From: Chloroflexota bacterium
Lineage (GTDB): Bacteria; Chloroflexota; Anaerolineae; J102
Assembly (NCBI GenBank): GCA_029782215.1
Contig: JAKOVD010000147.1
Location: 62,001 to 126,000, forward strand
DNA: 64,000 nucleotides
Direction: 5' to 3'
Shown piece after piece: positions 36,937-49,018 of this stretch (within the stretch, counting starts at the first letter, position 1; each line of letters opens with the position of its first letter). A program made the translations under genes and the position numbers. The notes beneath the pieces are model-generated. The model was not told the DNA's origin. It did not search any database and was given only the letters and a program-made list of their open reading frames with translations.

Positions 36937-39900
36937 CTAGGGCCGATAGTAGCGGATGCCGGCACTGGGGTGGCAGTTCGTGCACCGCGACTTGTAGTCG
37001 GTCTTGGTGACTTCACCGTAGGCGTCGATGGCGTCCTGACCATGGGTGATGCCGATGTCGGCGTAGGTCATCGACGGGTAGACCGTGTCGCCCGCCACCG
37101 ACTTCACGCCGTGTGGATCATGACAGACGAAACAGGATGGCTTGGAGTCGGGGCTGCCGTTGCCGTCGCTGTCCCAGTTCACCTGGTTCATGTCCAGGTG
37201 ATCCCAGTGGATATTCGCCTTCACGTTGCCGAAGTTGAAGCCCTCGACGCGCTCGTTGCGGAAGCGAGTCACCACGGAGTTGACCGCCAGTGGATAGCCG
37301 TCCGGCGGCGGGTTGCTGTGGGTGAAGAGGGCATTGCTGTAGCCTTCCGCCAGGCCCACCAGCGCAGGCTCCTGGTGGCACATCATGCACAGGCTGTAGT
37401 TGGCCCTCTGGTAGGACTCGCCTGCCGTGATCGGGATGTTGAGGCTGCCGGCCGCGATCCAGCGCGTCTGGGCGAAGTTATCGGCGGCGGCGTTGTAGCT
37501 GTTTGCGACGCCGTCGAAGTGATTGCTGTCGGCGGACTTGACGTGGCAGACATCGCAGGTGAAGCCCACACGGCCATGGCCGGTCACTTTGAACCCATAG
37601 CTGCTGTTGTTTCCGGCCACGTTGGGTGCCGCCACTCCCTTGACCACGGCAGGCTGCTCGTCGTGACAACCCTCGCAGCTCACCGGAGTGTCCTTGGCCC
37701 ACTTGCCGCGAGCCTCGGCCACGCCGTCGATGCCGCCGTCAGGGCTGTGGCACTCGTTGCAGGCACTTGTCTGTGAGAGGGTCTGGCCGTCCTTGAACTC
37801 GACCTTGCCGTCGACGTGTGTGCTGGCGGTGAACGGTGCATGGCAGGCATCGCAGGAGGTGATGCCTGGACCCTGGTTGGAGGCGTCGAAGTGGCGGGCA
37901 TGGGCGCCGGTGGTCAGTGTCTGCGGGGTCACACCGTGGCAGCTGCCGCAGGCGCCGCTGCTGAAATTACCCCACTGGGGAGACGAAAACTTGGGCGTAC
38001 CGGGCTGTTCGCGACTGGCGGCGCCATCCGAATGGCACAAGCTGTTGGCGCAGGCGCGGGTGCCGGCATTGAATGTGGTGCCATCGACCTTGCCCCAGAT
38101 ATCCGTCAGGTCGAACTTAACATCCTTGGCGAAGTTGACGTGCAGGGCCGTATTGGCGATGGCGTTGTTGTCGTTGTTCTTGGCGTCCGCCGCATGGCAC
38201 TCATAGCAGCCGATCGAATTACCACCGCGGTCGCTGTACTGCGGCGCCAGGTGGGTGCCGTGGCTGCCGGTCTTGAGGCTGCTTTGATCGCCGTGGCAGC
38301 CGGCGCAGCTCAGGTGCTTGTTCTCGCCCCACACCGGCTTCTGGTAGACCATCGTGCCGCCGACAGGGTTGCCGTTGCTGTGGCACCCGACCGTGTTGCA
38401 GGTGCGGCTGGCCCGATCGTAGCTGCCCGCCGACACCTGGCCGCTGAAAAACACATCCTGGAAGCTTGCCGGTTCGGTCACGTGTCCGGTGTATGCCGGG
38501 TTCAGGCGGTCATGGCAGGTGCTGCAAGGCTGGCCATACTGGCCCTGGGCCGAACCCGCATGAATCTGGTGTGGCGTCAGGTTCTCGTTGAGCACGTAGT
38601 CGGGGCGACCAGCAGGGGGCGGAGGCTGGCCGTGGCAGGCGCTGCACGAGGGCATGAAGGCATCGGCCGTGCTGATATCGTTGTTGGCGTCGTGCAGGTG
38701 GCAGGTCGTGCAGTCGGTCCCGCGCAGGTCCAGGTCGCCGGCGGGACGATGATCGCCGCCGGGATGGACGCTGGTCCTGCCGATATGGCACGTCGCACAA
38801 AGATCGTTGTGGTCGTCCTTGTTCGGGTCGTCGAAGCTGTTGGCGCCGGTGCGCGAGGTAAACTGGATGCTGTTGCCGTTGATCTGGGTGAGAATGATGG
38901 CCAGGTTGCTGCTGCCGTGGCCGTTATGGCAGTCGTTGCAGGTTTCCTGGAAGGGTCCTTCCTCGGCGCCGTGGAAACCCTTATTGCTGTGGGTGCTGGT
39001 CCAAGGCAGATCGTGCAGATTGCCGCCGTCGGCAAAGGGGTTGAAGGGATCGCCGCCCTTGGCGTACGTCTTGGTGGCGCCATCCGTGTCATGGCAGCCC
39101 TGGCAGATCGGCGTCAAGTCCGCATCGCTGGCTTCGATGAAGCGGACGTTGGCGCCGCCATCAGGCTGCTTCAGGTCTACGTAGCCGTCACCGTGGGTGC
39201 TCTGGTCATGGCACACAACGCACTGCGAATCCTTCAGCTCGCCCATGATGTGATGGCTGCGGGCGCTGAAGTCAGGTGTGACTGGCGGACGCCCACCAGG
39301 GGGAACATTGTCGCCGTTGTCCTGTGCGCTCTTGTGGCACTCAATACAGCCGCCCGAGGGCATAAAGGCGTCGGCCGTCTTCGGGTCGCCATCGGTCTCA
39401 TGCTTATGACAGGTGGTGCAATTCTGACCTTCGTAATGCGGATTCGTGGCCTGGTTGCTGGGCACGCGATTGTGCGCCGTGGTCGTGTGACAGGTGGCGC
39501 AGATGTCGCGCGTGTTGTCATTGTTGGGGGTGTCGAAGCTGTTTTCGCCAGTGAGACTCAGGAAGTAAACCCGGTTGCCGTTGACCACCTCTTTGATGGC
39601 GAACAGGTTGGGGCTGCCGTGAGGATTGTGGCAGTTGACGCACTGCTCGCTGAAGGGCTTCTGTGTGGCATTGCTGTAACCCTGGTTGCCGTGCGTGCTG
39701 ACGTCCAGGCCAGCGCGGGCAGGATCGGCATGGCAGCGGGCGCAGAGGGCCGGGGCGTCCGTCCACAGCCGCATATCGGGCGTCTTCAGGTTGAGGTGCG
39801 GCGCGTCCGGGTTGTGGCAGGCGCGGCAGTCGAGGTCACGCCCCTGGTCCGCTCCCTTGCCGTGGCCGTTCTTGGTCCAGTAGAGGTCCACGCCCGGCGC

Positions 39901-40698
39901 CCTCTCGTCGTTGATGATGCTTGGCTGCACACTGTTGTGACAGCCGATGCAGTCGATGGGTCCGCCTTCCTTCCACATGGCCTTGGCCTGCGAGATGCCC
40001 GGCGGGCTGCCGTGGCATTCATTGCAGACGCCGGTGTTGCCCAGGTTGGCGCGGCCTTTGTCGTCCTTGAAGTTGACGTAGCCATTGCGATGGCCGCCGT
40101 CGACCAGCGTGGACACCTTGGGATGGCAGTCAGTGCAGGCGAGCTTCAGGTCCTTTTCAAAGTGCCGGCTGTGGGCGCCGGTGTCAGGAGGATAGCCGTG
40201 ACAGGCGTTGCAGGCGGGAGCAGGGTTAAACCCGGCGCTGTGCGGATGACATTTGGTGCACTGCTGCTGCTCGTAGTGCGTCTTCCTGGCAGGGCTGGAT
40301 GTCTGGAATTGTGTCGTCGTGTGGCAGACCCGGCAGATCGAATCCCCCGTCGTATCGAAGTTCTTGCCATTGAAGCTGACCTGCTTGCCGTTGATCACGG
40401 GCCGGATGAAATCGGCGTTGCTCGTCGACTGGCCGTGGGGATCATGGCAGTCAGCGCAGGCCTGCTGCACGTGCGTCTGCACCTTGGGATGGCAGCCGGC
40501 ACAGGCCGCCTGCGGGCTGGTCACCGTCTTGTGCGGCTGGTGGCAGGTCATGCAGTTATTGGTCTTGGTGCTGTAGTTGCCGTGAGGATTGAAGGGCGCG
40601 CCCGGGAGGGCGTCCGTCACAGGAACACCGCTGCCCCCAACCAACAACACCAGGACGACGACGGAAATCAGGAAGAGGATGAGCCGTTTCATAGGCAT
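36937..40698 (-). CDS. Giant 34-heme secreted cytochrome c
   Basis: This 1253-residue exported protein has a signal sequence (about 4-30) and 34 heme-binding motifs: 32 CXXCH and two CX4CH (CNTVGCH, CANSLCH), about one per 36 residues. Around residues 81-167, 353-455 and 587-689 a four-heme module is repeated, with CxxCH.PHG, an NG..V.F strand pair, CxxCHTTT-like, CT.CH.H and a closing CxxCH. No membrane anchor is seen after the signal. It is a candidate extracellular or cell-surface electron conduit. The genes before and after are 14 and 26 bp away, so it is within the operon. An alternative ATG at 40692 is two codons in. Confidence 0.93.
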   Translation of the reverse strand: MPMKRLILFLISVVVLVLLVGGSGVPVTDALPGAPFNPHGNYSTKTNNCMTCHQPHKTVTSPQAACAGCHPKVQTHVQQACADCHDPHGQSTSNADFIRPVINGKQVSFNGKNFDTTGDSICRVCHTTTQFQTSSPARKTHYEQQQCTKCHPHSAGFNPAPACNACHGYPPDTGAHSRHFEKDLKLACTDCHPKVSTLVDGGHRNGYVNFKDDKGRANLGNTGVCNECHGSPPGISQAKAMWKEGGPIDCIGCHNSVQPSIINDERAPGVDLYWTKNGHGKGADQGRDLDCRACHNPDAPHLNLKTPDMRLWTDAPALCARCHADPARAGLDVSTHGNQGYSNATQKPFSEQCVNCHNPHGSPNLFAIKEVVNGNRVYFLSLTGENSFDTPNNDNTRDICATCHTTTAHNRVPSNQATNPHYEGQNCTTCHKHETDGDPKTADAFMPSGGCIECHKSAQDNGDNVPPGGRPPVTPDFSARSHHIMGELKDSQCVVCHDQSTHGDGYVDLKQPDGGANVRFIEASDADLTPICQGCHDTDGATKTYAKGGDPFNPFADGGNLHDLPWTSTHSNKGFHGAEEGPFQETCNDCHNGHGSSNLAIILTQINGNSIQFTSRTGANSFDDPNKDDHNDLCATCHIGRTSVHPGGDHRPAGDLDLRGTDCTTCHLHDANNDISTADAFMPSCSACHGQPPPPAGRPDYVLNENLTPHQIHAGSAQGQYGQPCSTCHDRLNPAYTGHVTEPASFQDVFFSGQVSAGSYDRASRTCNTVGCHSNGNPVGGTMVYQKPVWGENKHLSCAGCHGDQSSLKTGSHGTHLAPQYSDRGGNSIGCYECHAADAKNNDNNAIANTALHVNFAKDVKFDLTDIWGKVDGTTFNAGTRACANSLCHSDGAASREQPGTPKFSSPQWGNFSSGACGSCHGVTPQTLTTGAHARHFDASNQGPGITSCDACHAPFTASTHVDGKVEFKDGQTLSQTSACNECHSPDGGIDGVAEARGKWAKDTPVSCEGCHDEQPAVVKGVAAPNVAGNNSSYGFKVTGHGRVGFTCDVCHVKSADSNHFDGVANSYNAAADNFAQTRWIAAGSLNIPITAGESYQRANYSLCMMCHQEPALVGLAEGYSNALFTHSNPPPDGYPLAVNSVVTRFRNERVEGFNFGNVKANIHWDHLDMNQVNWDSDGNGSPDSKPSCFVCHDPHGVKSVAGDTVYPSMTYADIGITHGQDAIDAYGEVTKTDYKSRCTNCHPSAGIRYYRP

Positions 40699-40712
40699 TC
40701 GTAACGGGCGTG

Positions 40713-42467
40713 CTACTGCTGCCTCTGGGCGACAGGGGGTTGGTTGAACTGATGGCAGCTTAGACAGAGCGCATCACCGCTGGCCCGCAGGTCGGCAGGA
40801 TTGGAGGTGCCGTGCGGGTTGTGACAACTGACGCAGCTCAGCTCGCCGCCGCGAACGGGGTCTTTGCCGCCGCTCACCGGGTGGAAGCCATGCGGGAGGT
40901 CTTTGTGGCAGCCTTCGCAGACGGCATTCGCCCGGGCCATGAGCAGATTGTCGTTCGTCCCGTTGTGCGCCACATGGCACGCCGCGCATTGATCGGGCAC
41001 GCGGGTCGCGTGCTTGCTGGTGGCGAAGCTGGCGACCTTGTCCTTGTGACAGGCGCCGCAAAGCTGTGTGGGTGCCTTCGCCAACAGGTGCACCTGGGAG
41101 CTGGCGTGGGGCTTGTGGCAGGACTCGCACTCACCGGTCTGGTAGGGCGGATGCTTCACCGGCCCTGTGTCGAGCTTGTGGCAGTCGGTGCACTTCGTCG
41201 ACACTGCCGCCAGCTTGGCTGGCTGATCGCCGTGGAACTGGGGATGGCAGCTCTTGCACTCACCTTCTTTGACCGGCATGTGCTGGCTGTTGCCCGTGAT
41301 CAGGTCCTTGTGGCAGGTGGCGCAGGCAATGGAGACGTTGCGACCGGTCTCTTTGGGTGCGTGCGGGCTGTGGCAGGAGGTGCAGGCAGGCAGCTTGTCC
41401 GCCTGGTGTGAGGCAAATGTGGCCGTGGCGTCGAACTTGCCGGCATGGCAGCTCTTACAGATCTCATCCTCGGGCTTGACAAGCTGCTGGGGCTGGTCAC
41501 TGCCGTGGCCGTCGTGGCAGAGCAGACATTCGCCTTTGGCCACACTCGGGTGGGTCTGGTCCACCACTTCCTTATGATCTGTGTGGCACTTGTTGCATGC
41601 TTCGGACTGCGTGGCGGACTGGATGGGATAATCGGGGTTCTTATGGAAACTGGGATGGCAGTCAGAGCAGCGCCCGTCCGCATAGGGCTGGTGCGGGTGC
41701 TTCAGGTTGGCCGCGTCGGGAAGCTTGTCGTGACAGGTCACGCACAGCTCACGGGTGATCTTCGGCAGCTCTTTCGCCGCATTGTGCGGGTCATGGCACT
41801 GGCTGCACTGGATCTCCTCGGCGTTGGCGTGGGCGGCAGCGCTGATGTTCGGATCAATCTGATCCTTGTGGCAGGTGCCGCAGACTTCCCGCTGCGGCGC
41901 CCGCATCATCGCCGGCTGGTCAGAGCCATGCGCCAGGTGACAGAGGTTGCATTCACCCTTGGCCACGCTGGGATGGTTCTGATCGACGATCTTGCCGTGG
42001 TCCTGGTGGCAGCCGTTGCACAGTTCCGACGGCGCCTTGACAAGCAGTTTGGCGTTAGGACCCGCGTGAGGCAGGTGACAGTCGAGGCATTTGCCCTGAC
42101 TATAGGGCTGATGCTGGTACTTAACGGGTTTGTTCGGGTCAGGCACATCCTGCCAGTGGCATTGCCGGCAGACGTTGTCGACATCCCCCCAAAGCTTGGT
42201 CGGGTCTGGTCCCTGCAGATCGTGGCATGCCCCACAAGCGCCATCCCCAAACGGCTTGTGCACGTAGTCCAGGCTCGTCACCGGCGCTGGCCCCAAACCC
42301 TTCTCGGCAGCGCTGGGCGGTGGTGTTGGCGCCACAAATGGCGTGGGTGTTGGCGTCGGCTCCGGCGTCGGCGCGCCCCTACGACAACTGCTCAACAGGA
42401 GCAGCGAGAAGACGACAAATGAGACGAGGATGACAGCCTGACGCCTGCGGGATGAGGGTAGAGACAT
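40713..42467 (-). CDS. 22-heme lipoprotein cytochrome c
   Basis: This 584-residue protein starts with a lipoprotein signal (LLLLSSC, Cys28), then a Thr-Pro linker (about 33-51) and 22 CXXCH motifs in pairs, the doubled-CXXCH arrangement. A segment VDQ.HPSVAKGEC.LCH recurs at about 161-177 and 302-318, so part arose by internal duplication. It should be lipid-anchored outside the cytoplasmic membrane. It is the first gene of the multiheme operon. The ATG at 42467 is chosen because the signal sequence begins there; the frame is open further upstream without features. Confidence 0.92.
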   Translation of the reverse strand: MSLPSSRRRQAVILVSFVVFSLLLLSSCRRGAPTPEPTPTPTPFVAPTPPPSAAEKGLGPAPVTSLDYVHKPFGDGACGACHDLQGPDPTKLWGDVDNVCRQCHWQDVPDPNKPVKYQHQPYSQGKCLDCHLPHAGPNAKLLVKAPSELCNGCHQDHGKIVDQNHPSVAKGECNLCHLAHGSDQPAMMRAPQREVCGTCHKDQIDPNISAAAHANAEEIQCSQCHDPHNAAKELPKITRELCVTCHDKLPDAANLKHPHQPYADGRCSDCHPSFHKNPDYPIQSATQSEACNKCHTDHKEVVDQTHPSVAKGECLLCHDGHGSDQPQQLVKPEDEICKSCHAGKFDATATFASHQADKLPACTSCHSPHAPKETGRNVSIACATCHKDLITGNSQHMPVKEGECKSCHPQFHGDQPAKLAAVSTKCTDCHKLDTGPVKHPPYQTGECESCHKPHASSQVHLLAKAPTQLCGACHKDKVASFATSKHATRVPDQCAACHVAHNGTNDNLLMARANAVCEGCHKDLPHGFHPVSGGKDPVRGGELSCVSCHNPHGTSNPADLRASGDALCLSCHQFNQPPVAQRQQ

Positions 42468-42501
42468 TAAGAACGCATGGGCGGACAGTGGGATAAGATG
42501 A

Positions 42502-42531
42502 ATTATGCACCCTCGTGAGGTCGTCTGTCTA
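42502..42531 (-). promoter_or_regulatory. Candidate promoter of the multiheme operon
   Basis: On the minus strand TAGACA (42531-42526), an 18-bp spacer and CATAAT (42507-42502) each differ from consensus by one base. They lie 35-64 bp upstream of the 22-heme gene. Confidence 0.5.
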
Positions 42532-42959
42532 TGATCTATGTCAGTTAGTGAAACTGCAAATGAGAATGACCGCCCTAGATGACACCTACATGAAAAGGCT
42601 GTCATGAGAAAAGTCCGTGCCTGCCAAGACGCCGGCAGGAACCACCCACGGCGAGGACATGTTGGCGCGAACCACCATCAGACTTGACAGAGGTCAGAGT
42701 TTCGGTATTCTATCTTCCCATAGTTTGCTCTCGTTGCGCTTTTTTGAAGCGGAACAGAAAAGTGGTTTACCGACTGCCGCGCAGCCCCTTCTGGGGGGTG
42801 TGGTGGATCAGCCGGATGTGAAGGCGGCGCTGGCGGCGAGGAGGCGGCCAGCCGCATCGGGGACAAAACTCAAAGCCCAAATAGAGGCAAAAGCCCAATA
42901 CCGTCTTCCGTCTGCAGCCTCTCATCGCTGTCGCCAACAGCCCCCACGGACAAGAACTC
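42532..42959. other. Divergent regulatory region between the two cytochrome operons
   Basis: The 490-bp gap between the minus-strand 22-heme gene and the plus-strand Rieske gene holds divergent promoters and an approximately 240-nt leader on the plus strand. Open frames here lack family features and overlap the promoter boxes. Apart from the promoters no operator repeat was found by eye. Confidence 0.5.
42685..42712 (+). promoter_or_regulatory. Promoter of the second Rieske-cytochrome b operon
   Basis: TTGACA (42685-42690), a 16-bp spacer and TATTCT (42707-42712) lie about 250 bp before the Rieske start. Confidence 0.65.
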
Positions 42960-43454
42960 ATGGTAGAAAAAGAGCAGGAGCACCACCCCGATGACGACGC
43001 CGGCGCTTCCGGCCCCGAAGTGTCGCGGCGCCGCTTCGTCTACTATTTGCTCGGCTTCTCGGTCGTCGCCACCGCAGCGGGTGTGCTGACGCCGATCGCC
43101 GGCTACGTCTGGCCACCCAGCCGGGCAGCCTCAGGCGCGGGCGGACGCACGCAGGTGGGAACTACGCAGGACTTTCCGGTTGGCCAAGGCAAAGTCGTAC
43201 CCGTCAACGACAAGCCCGTCATCGTGGTGAACACCGCACAGGGCGGGCTTAAGTGCTTTTCCGCCATCTGCACTCACCTGGGTTGCGTCGTTGAGTGGGA
43301 CCAGCGCCGCCAGGTCATTCTCTGCCCTTGCCACGACGGCCGGTTCAATCCCGCCAACGGCGCAGTGATTTCGGGACCCCCTCCCTCCCCGTTGTCTGAG
43401 CTTCCCGTCGCGGTTGAAAGCGGCGCCGTCTATGTGGGCGAAGGCTCAGCCTGA
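42960..43454 (+). CDS. Rieske 2Fe-2S protein (second, short form)
   Basis: This 164-residue protein has a hydrophilic acidic N-terminus and a Tat-like VSRRRFVYYLLG segment leading into one hydrophobic helix (about 28-49). The Rieske domain has CTHLGC and CPCHDG (usual CPCHGS/CPCHGG). It lacks the long helical extension of the first Rieske protein. It should work with the cytochrome b encoded 35 bp downstream. Confidence 0.93.
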   Translation: MVEKEQEHHPDDDAGASGPEVSRRRFVYYLLGFSVVATAAGVLTPIAGYVWPPSRAASGAGGRTQVGTTQDFPVGQGKVVPVNDKPVIVVNTAQGGLKCFSAICTHLGCVVEWDQRRQVILCPCHDGRFNPANGAVISGPPPSPLSELPVAVESGAVYVGEGSA

Positions 43455-43489
43455 GCAGCCCTATCGTAAAGCACCGGGAGAAACACGCG

Positions 43490-44584
43490 ATGGAAGCAAG
43501 ACAACCGATACCGATGCGTATATGGCAGTGGCTGGATGAGCGATATCAGTTGACGTCGCTGATGAACGCTCTGTTGCACGTCGTGATCCCCAGCAACGCC
43601 CGCACCTTCTATTTTGGCGGCATCACCCTCTTCTTCTTCGGAGTTCAGGCCATCACGGGCACCCTGCTGGCGATCTACTACCAGCCCACGCCCGACACGG
43701 CCTATGACAGCATTCTCTTCATCATGAACCAGGTGCGCTTCGGATGGCTCATTCGCAGCATCCATGCCTGGAGCGCCAACTTCATGATCCTTTTCTGTGT
43801 GTTCCACTTGCTGCGGGTCTTCTTCCAGGGCGCCTACAAGAAACCACGCGAGGTCACCTGGATGATGGGCGTCGCCTTGCTGGGCCTCACCCTGGCATTT
43901 GGGTTCACCGGCTACCTGCTCCCTTGGGATCAACGAGCTTACTGGGCCACCACGGTCGGCAGCGAGATCGCCGGCGCCGTGCCGGCTGTCGGGAAGGATC
44001 TGCTCATGTTCCTGCGCGCCGGCACCGACATCACGGCCCGGACCCTGAGCCGCTTCTTCGGTATGCATGTGCTCATGCTGCCGCTTACACTGGCAGCGGC
44101 GCTTGTCATCCACATCACCCTGGTCCACCAAACCGGCCTGGCGGACCCCGATCGGGATGTCACCGCCGGCGATGGGGAAGGCAACAAGGCCGCTCCCGAG
44201 CCCGAAGCCAAGCCCAAGAAGCTGCTGCCCTTCTTTCCCAACTATGTGCTCGACGAGGTCATCGCCTGGTACGTCATGCTGGGGCTTCTGATCATCCTGG
44301 TTTCGCTTGTCCCGGCCGGCCTTGAGGCGCCGGCTGACCCGCTGCGCACACCGGAACATACCAAGCCGGAGTGGTACTTCCTCTTCCTCTATCAAGCCCT
44401 CAAGGTGGTGCCGCGTATCGTCGGCATCATGTTGCCCATCCTCGGTGGGGTGTTCCTGCTGCTCTTACCCTTCATCGATCGCAATCCCAACGCCAGTCCC
44501 CGGCGCAGACCTATCGCCGTCACTCTTGGGGTCCTGGTCATGATCGGCATCATCGTCTTTACCATCTGGGGGTGGCGGGCCTAG
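43490..44584 (+). CDS. Cytochrome b (b6 plus subunit IV fused), second complex
   Basis: This 364-residue protein has the cytochrome b6 core and a subunit IV-like C-terminal part, about eight helices. Heme His pairs are 14 apart in helix B (SIH...VFH) and 15 apart in helix D (GMH...VIH), again the b6 pattern. The Qo motif is canonical PEWY (TKPEWYFLF), unlike the first complex. A Lys/Pro/Glu-rich linker (EPEAKPKK) joins the two halves. GGAGAAA precedes the ATG. The 16-heme cytochrome gene follows after 24 bp. Confidence 0.93.
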   Translation: MEARQPIPMRIWQWLDERYQLTSLMNALLHVVIPSNARTFYFGGITLFFFGVQAITGTLLAIYYQPTPDTAYDSILFIMNQVRFGWLIRSIHAWSANFMILFCVFHLLRVFFQGAYKKPREVTWMMGVALLGLTLAFGFTGYLLPWDQRAYWATTVGSEIAGAVPAVGKDLLMFLRAGTDITARTLSRFFGMHVLMLPLTLAAALVIHITLVHQTGLADPDRDVTAGDGEGNKAAPEPEAKPKKLLPFFPNYVLDEVIAWYVMLGLLIILVSLVPAGLEAPADPLRTPEHTKPEWYFLFLYQALKVVPRIVGIMLPILGGVFLLLLPFIDRNPNASPRRRPIAVTLGVLVMIGIIVFTIWGWRA

Positions 44585-44608
44585 GCCGCTAAGGGCAGGA
44601 ACTGAGCG

Positions 44609-47852
<3,244 letters not shown>

Positions 47853-47854
47853 CC

Positions 47855-49018
47855 ATGAAGGTCCAGGAACAGGTCAGCCAGGCTTTTCGCGCTCGTTACG
47901 GCGAGCCGCCGCGCTGGTGGGTCGCCGCACCGGGCCGCGTCAATCTGATCGGCGAACACACCGATTACAACGACGGCTTTGTGCTGCCAATGGCGATCGA
48001 CCGCGCCGTGTGGATTGCGCTCCGGCCGCGCGCTGACCGCCTGGTGCACCTCCACTCTCTCGACTTCGACCAGTCAAAGGCGTTTTCCCTCGATGACTTC
48101 CGGAACGAAGGCCACAGTTGGGCGGAATACGTCAAGGGTGTGGCCTGGGCGCTGGGCGAAGCGGGCTTGACCCTGGGTGGTTGGGATGGCGTCGTGGCCG
48201 GAGACGTCCCCGTGGGCTCCGGGCTGTCTTCGTCGGCGGCCATCGAGCTGGCGGCAGCGCGGGCCTTTGCGACCGTTTCGAACCTGTTCTGGGACCCGGT
48301 CAGGATGGCGCGGCTGTGCCAGAAGGCGGAGAACCGGTGGGTCGGCGTCAACTGCGGCATCATGGACCAGCTCATTTCGGCCGCAGGCGAAGCCGGTCAC
48401 GCCCTGCTCATCGACTGCCGGTCGCTGGCCACCACCGCCGTCCCGGTCCCGGCAGGGGTACGCTTCCTGGTGCTCGACAGCGCCGCCCCCCGCTCCCTGG
48501 CGGCTTCGGCCTACAACCAGCGCCGGGCGGAGTGTGAGGCGGCCGTTCACAAGCTCCAGGCAGCCTATCCGGACATCACCGCCCTGCGCGACGTCAGCCC
48601 GGCCATGCTTGAGGCTGCCGCCGATCGCCTGGCGCCCAACGAACTGCAGCGTGCGCGTCACATCGTGTCGGAAAACGAGCGCGTCCTGGCAAGCACAGAG
48701 GCGCTCCGGAGCGGCGACATGGCGCGCCTGGGTTCCTACATGGTGGCGTCACACGCCAGCCTGCGGGATGACTACCAGGTCAGCAGTCGCGAGCTGGACA
48801 CACTCGTCGACCTGGCTTTGGCGACGCCCGGCGTGCTCGGCGGCCGCCTGACCGGCGCCGGCTTCGGCGGCTGCGCCATCGCCCTGGTTCTCCCCGCCGC
48901 CGCTGAGGGAGCGGCGGAGACCATCATCGCGCGCTACCGTGCGGCCACCGGCCTGCCCGGAAGCGCCTTTGTGACCAGCGCCAGCCAGGGTGCGCGGCAG
49001 GTCGCTGGGCCGGCTTAG
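47855..49018 (+). CDS. galK: Galactokinase
   Basis: This 387-residue GHMP kinase phosphorylates galactose at C1. It has the galactokinase signature GRVNLIGEHTDYNDGFVLPMAID near residue 28, the phosphate loop PVGSGLSSSAA near 118, and the C-terminal GRLTGAGFGGCAIAL. It is coupled to galT and completes the first two enzymes of galactose use; galE is not in the window. The stop TAG shares bases TTAG with the stop of the convergent regulator gene. Confidence 0.95.
   Translation: MKVQEQVSQAFRARYGEPPRWWVAAPGRVNLIGEHTDYNDGFVLPMAIDRAVWIALRPRADRLVHLHSLDFDQSKAFSLDDFRNEGHSWAEYVKGVAWALGEAGLTLGGWDGVVAGDVPVGSGLSSSAAIELAAARAFATVSNLFWDPVRMARLCQKAENRWVGVNCGIMDQLISAAGEAGHALLIDCRSLATTAVPVPAGVRFLVLDSAAPRSLAASAYNQRRAECEAAVHKLQAAYPDITALRDVSPAMLEAAADRLAPNELQRARHIVSENERVLASTEALRSGDMARLGSYMVASHASLRDDYQVSSRELDTLVDLALATPGVLGGRLTGAGFGGCAIALVLPAAAEGAAETIIARYRAATGLPGSAFVTSASQGARQVAGPA

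Noticed and set aside
37816..40704. A 962-residue plus-strand open frame
   Set aside because: It is antisense to the 34-heme gene. The heme-motif reading on the minus strand is decisive, and the plus-strand frame has only Val/Ala/Gly-rich low-complexity sequence.
42617..42994. A 125-residue plus-strand ORF before the second Rieske gene
   Set aside because: It spans the promoter boxes at 42685-42712, overlaps the Rieske start in another frame and has no recognisable feature.
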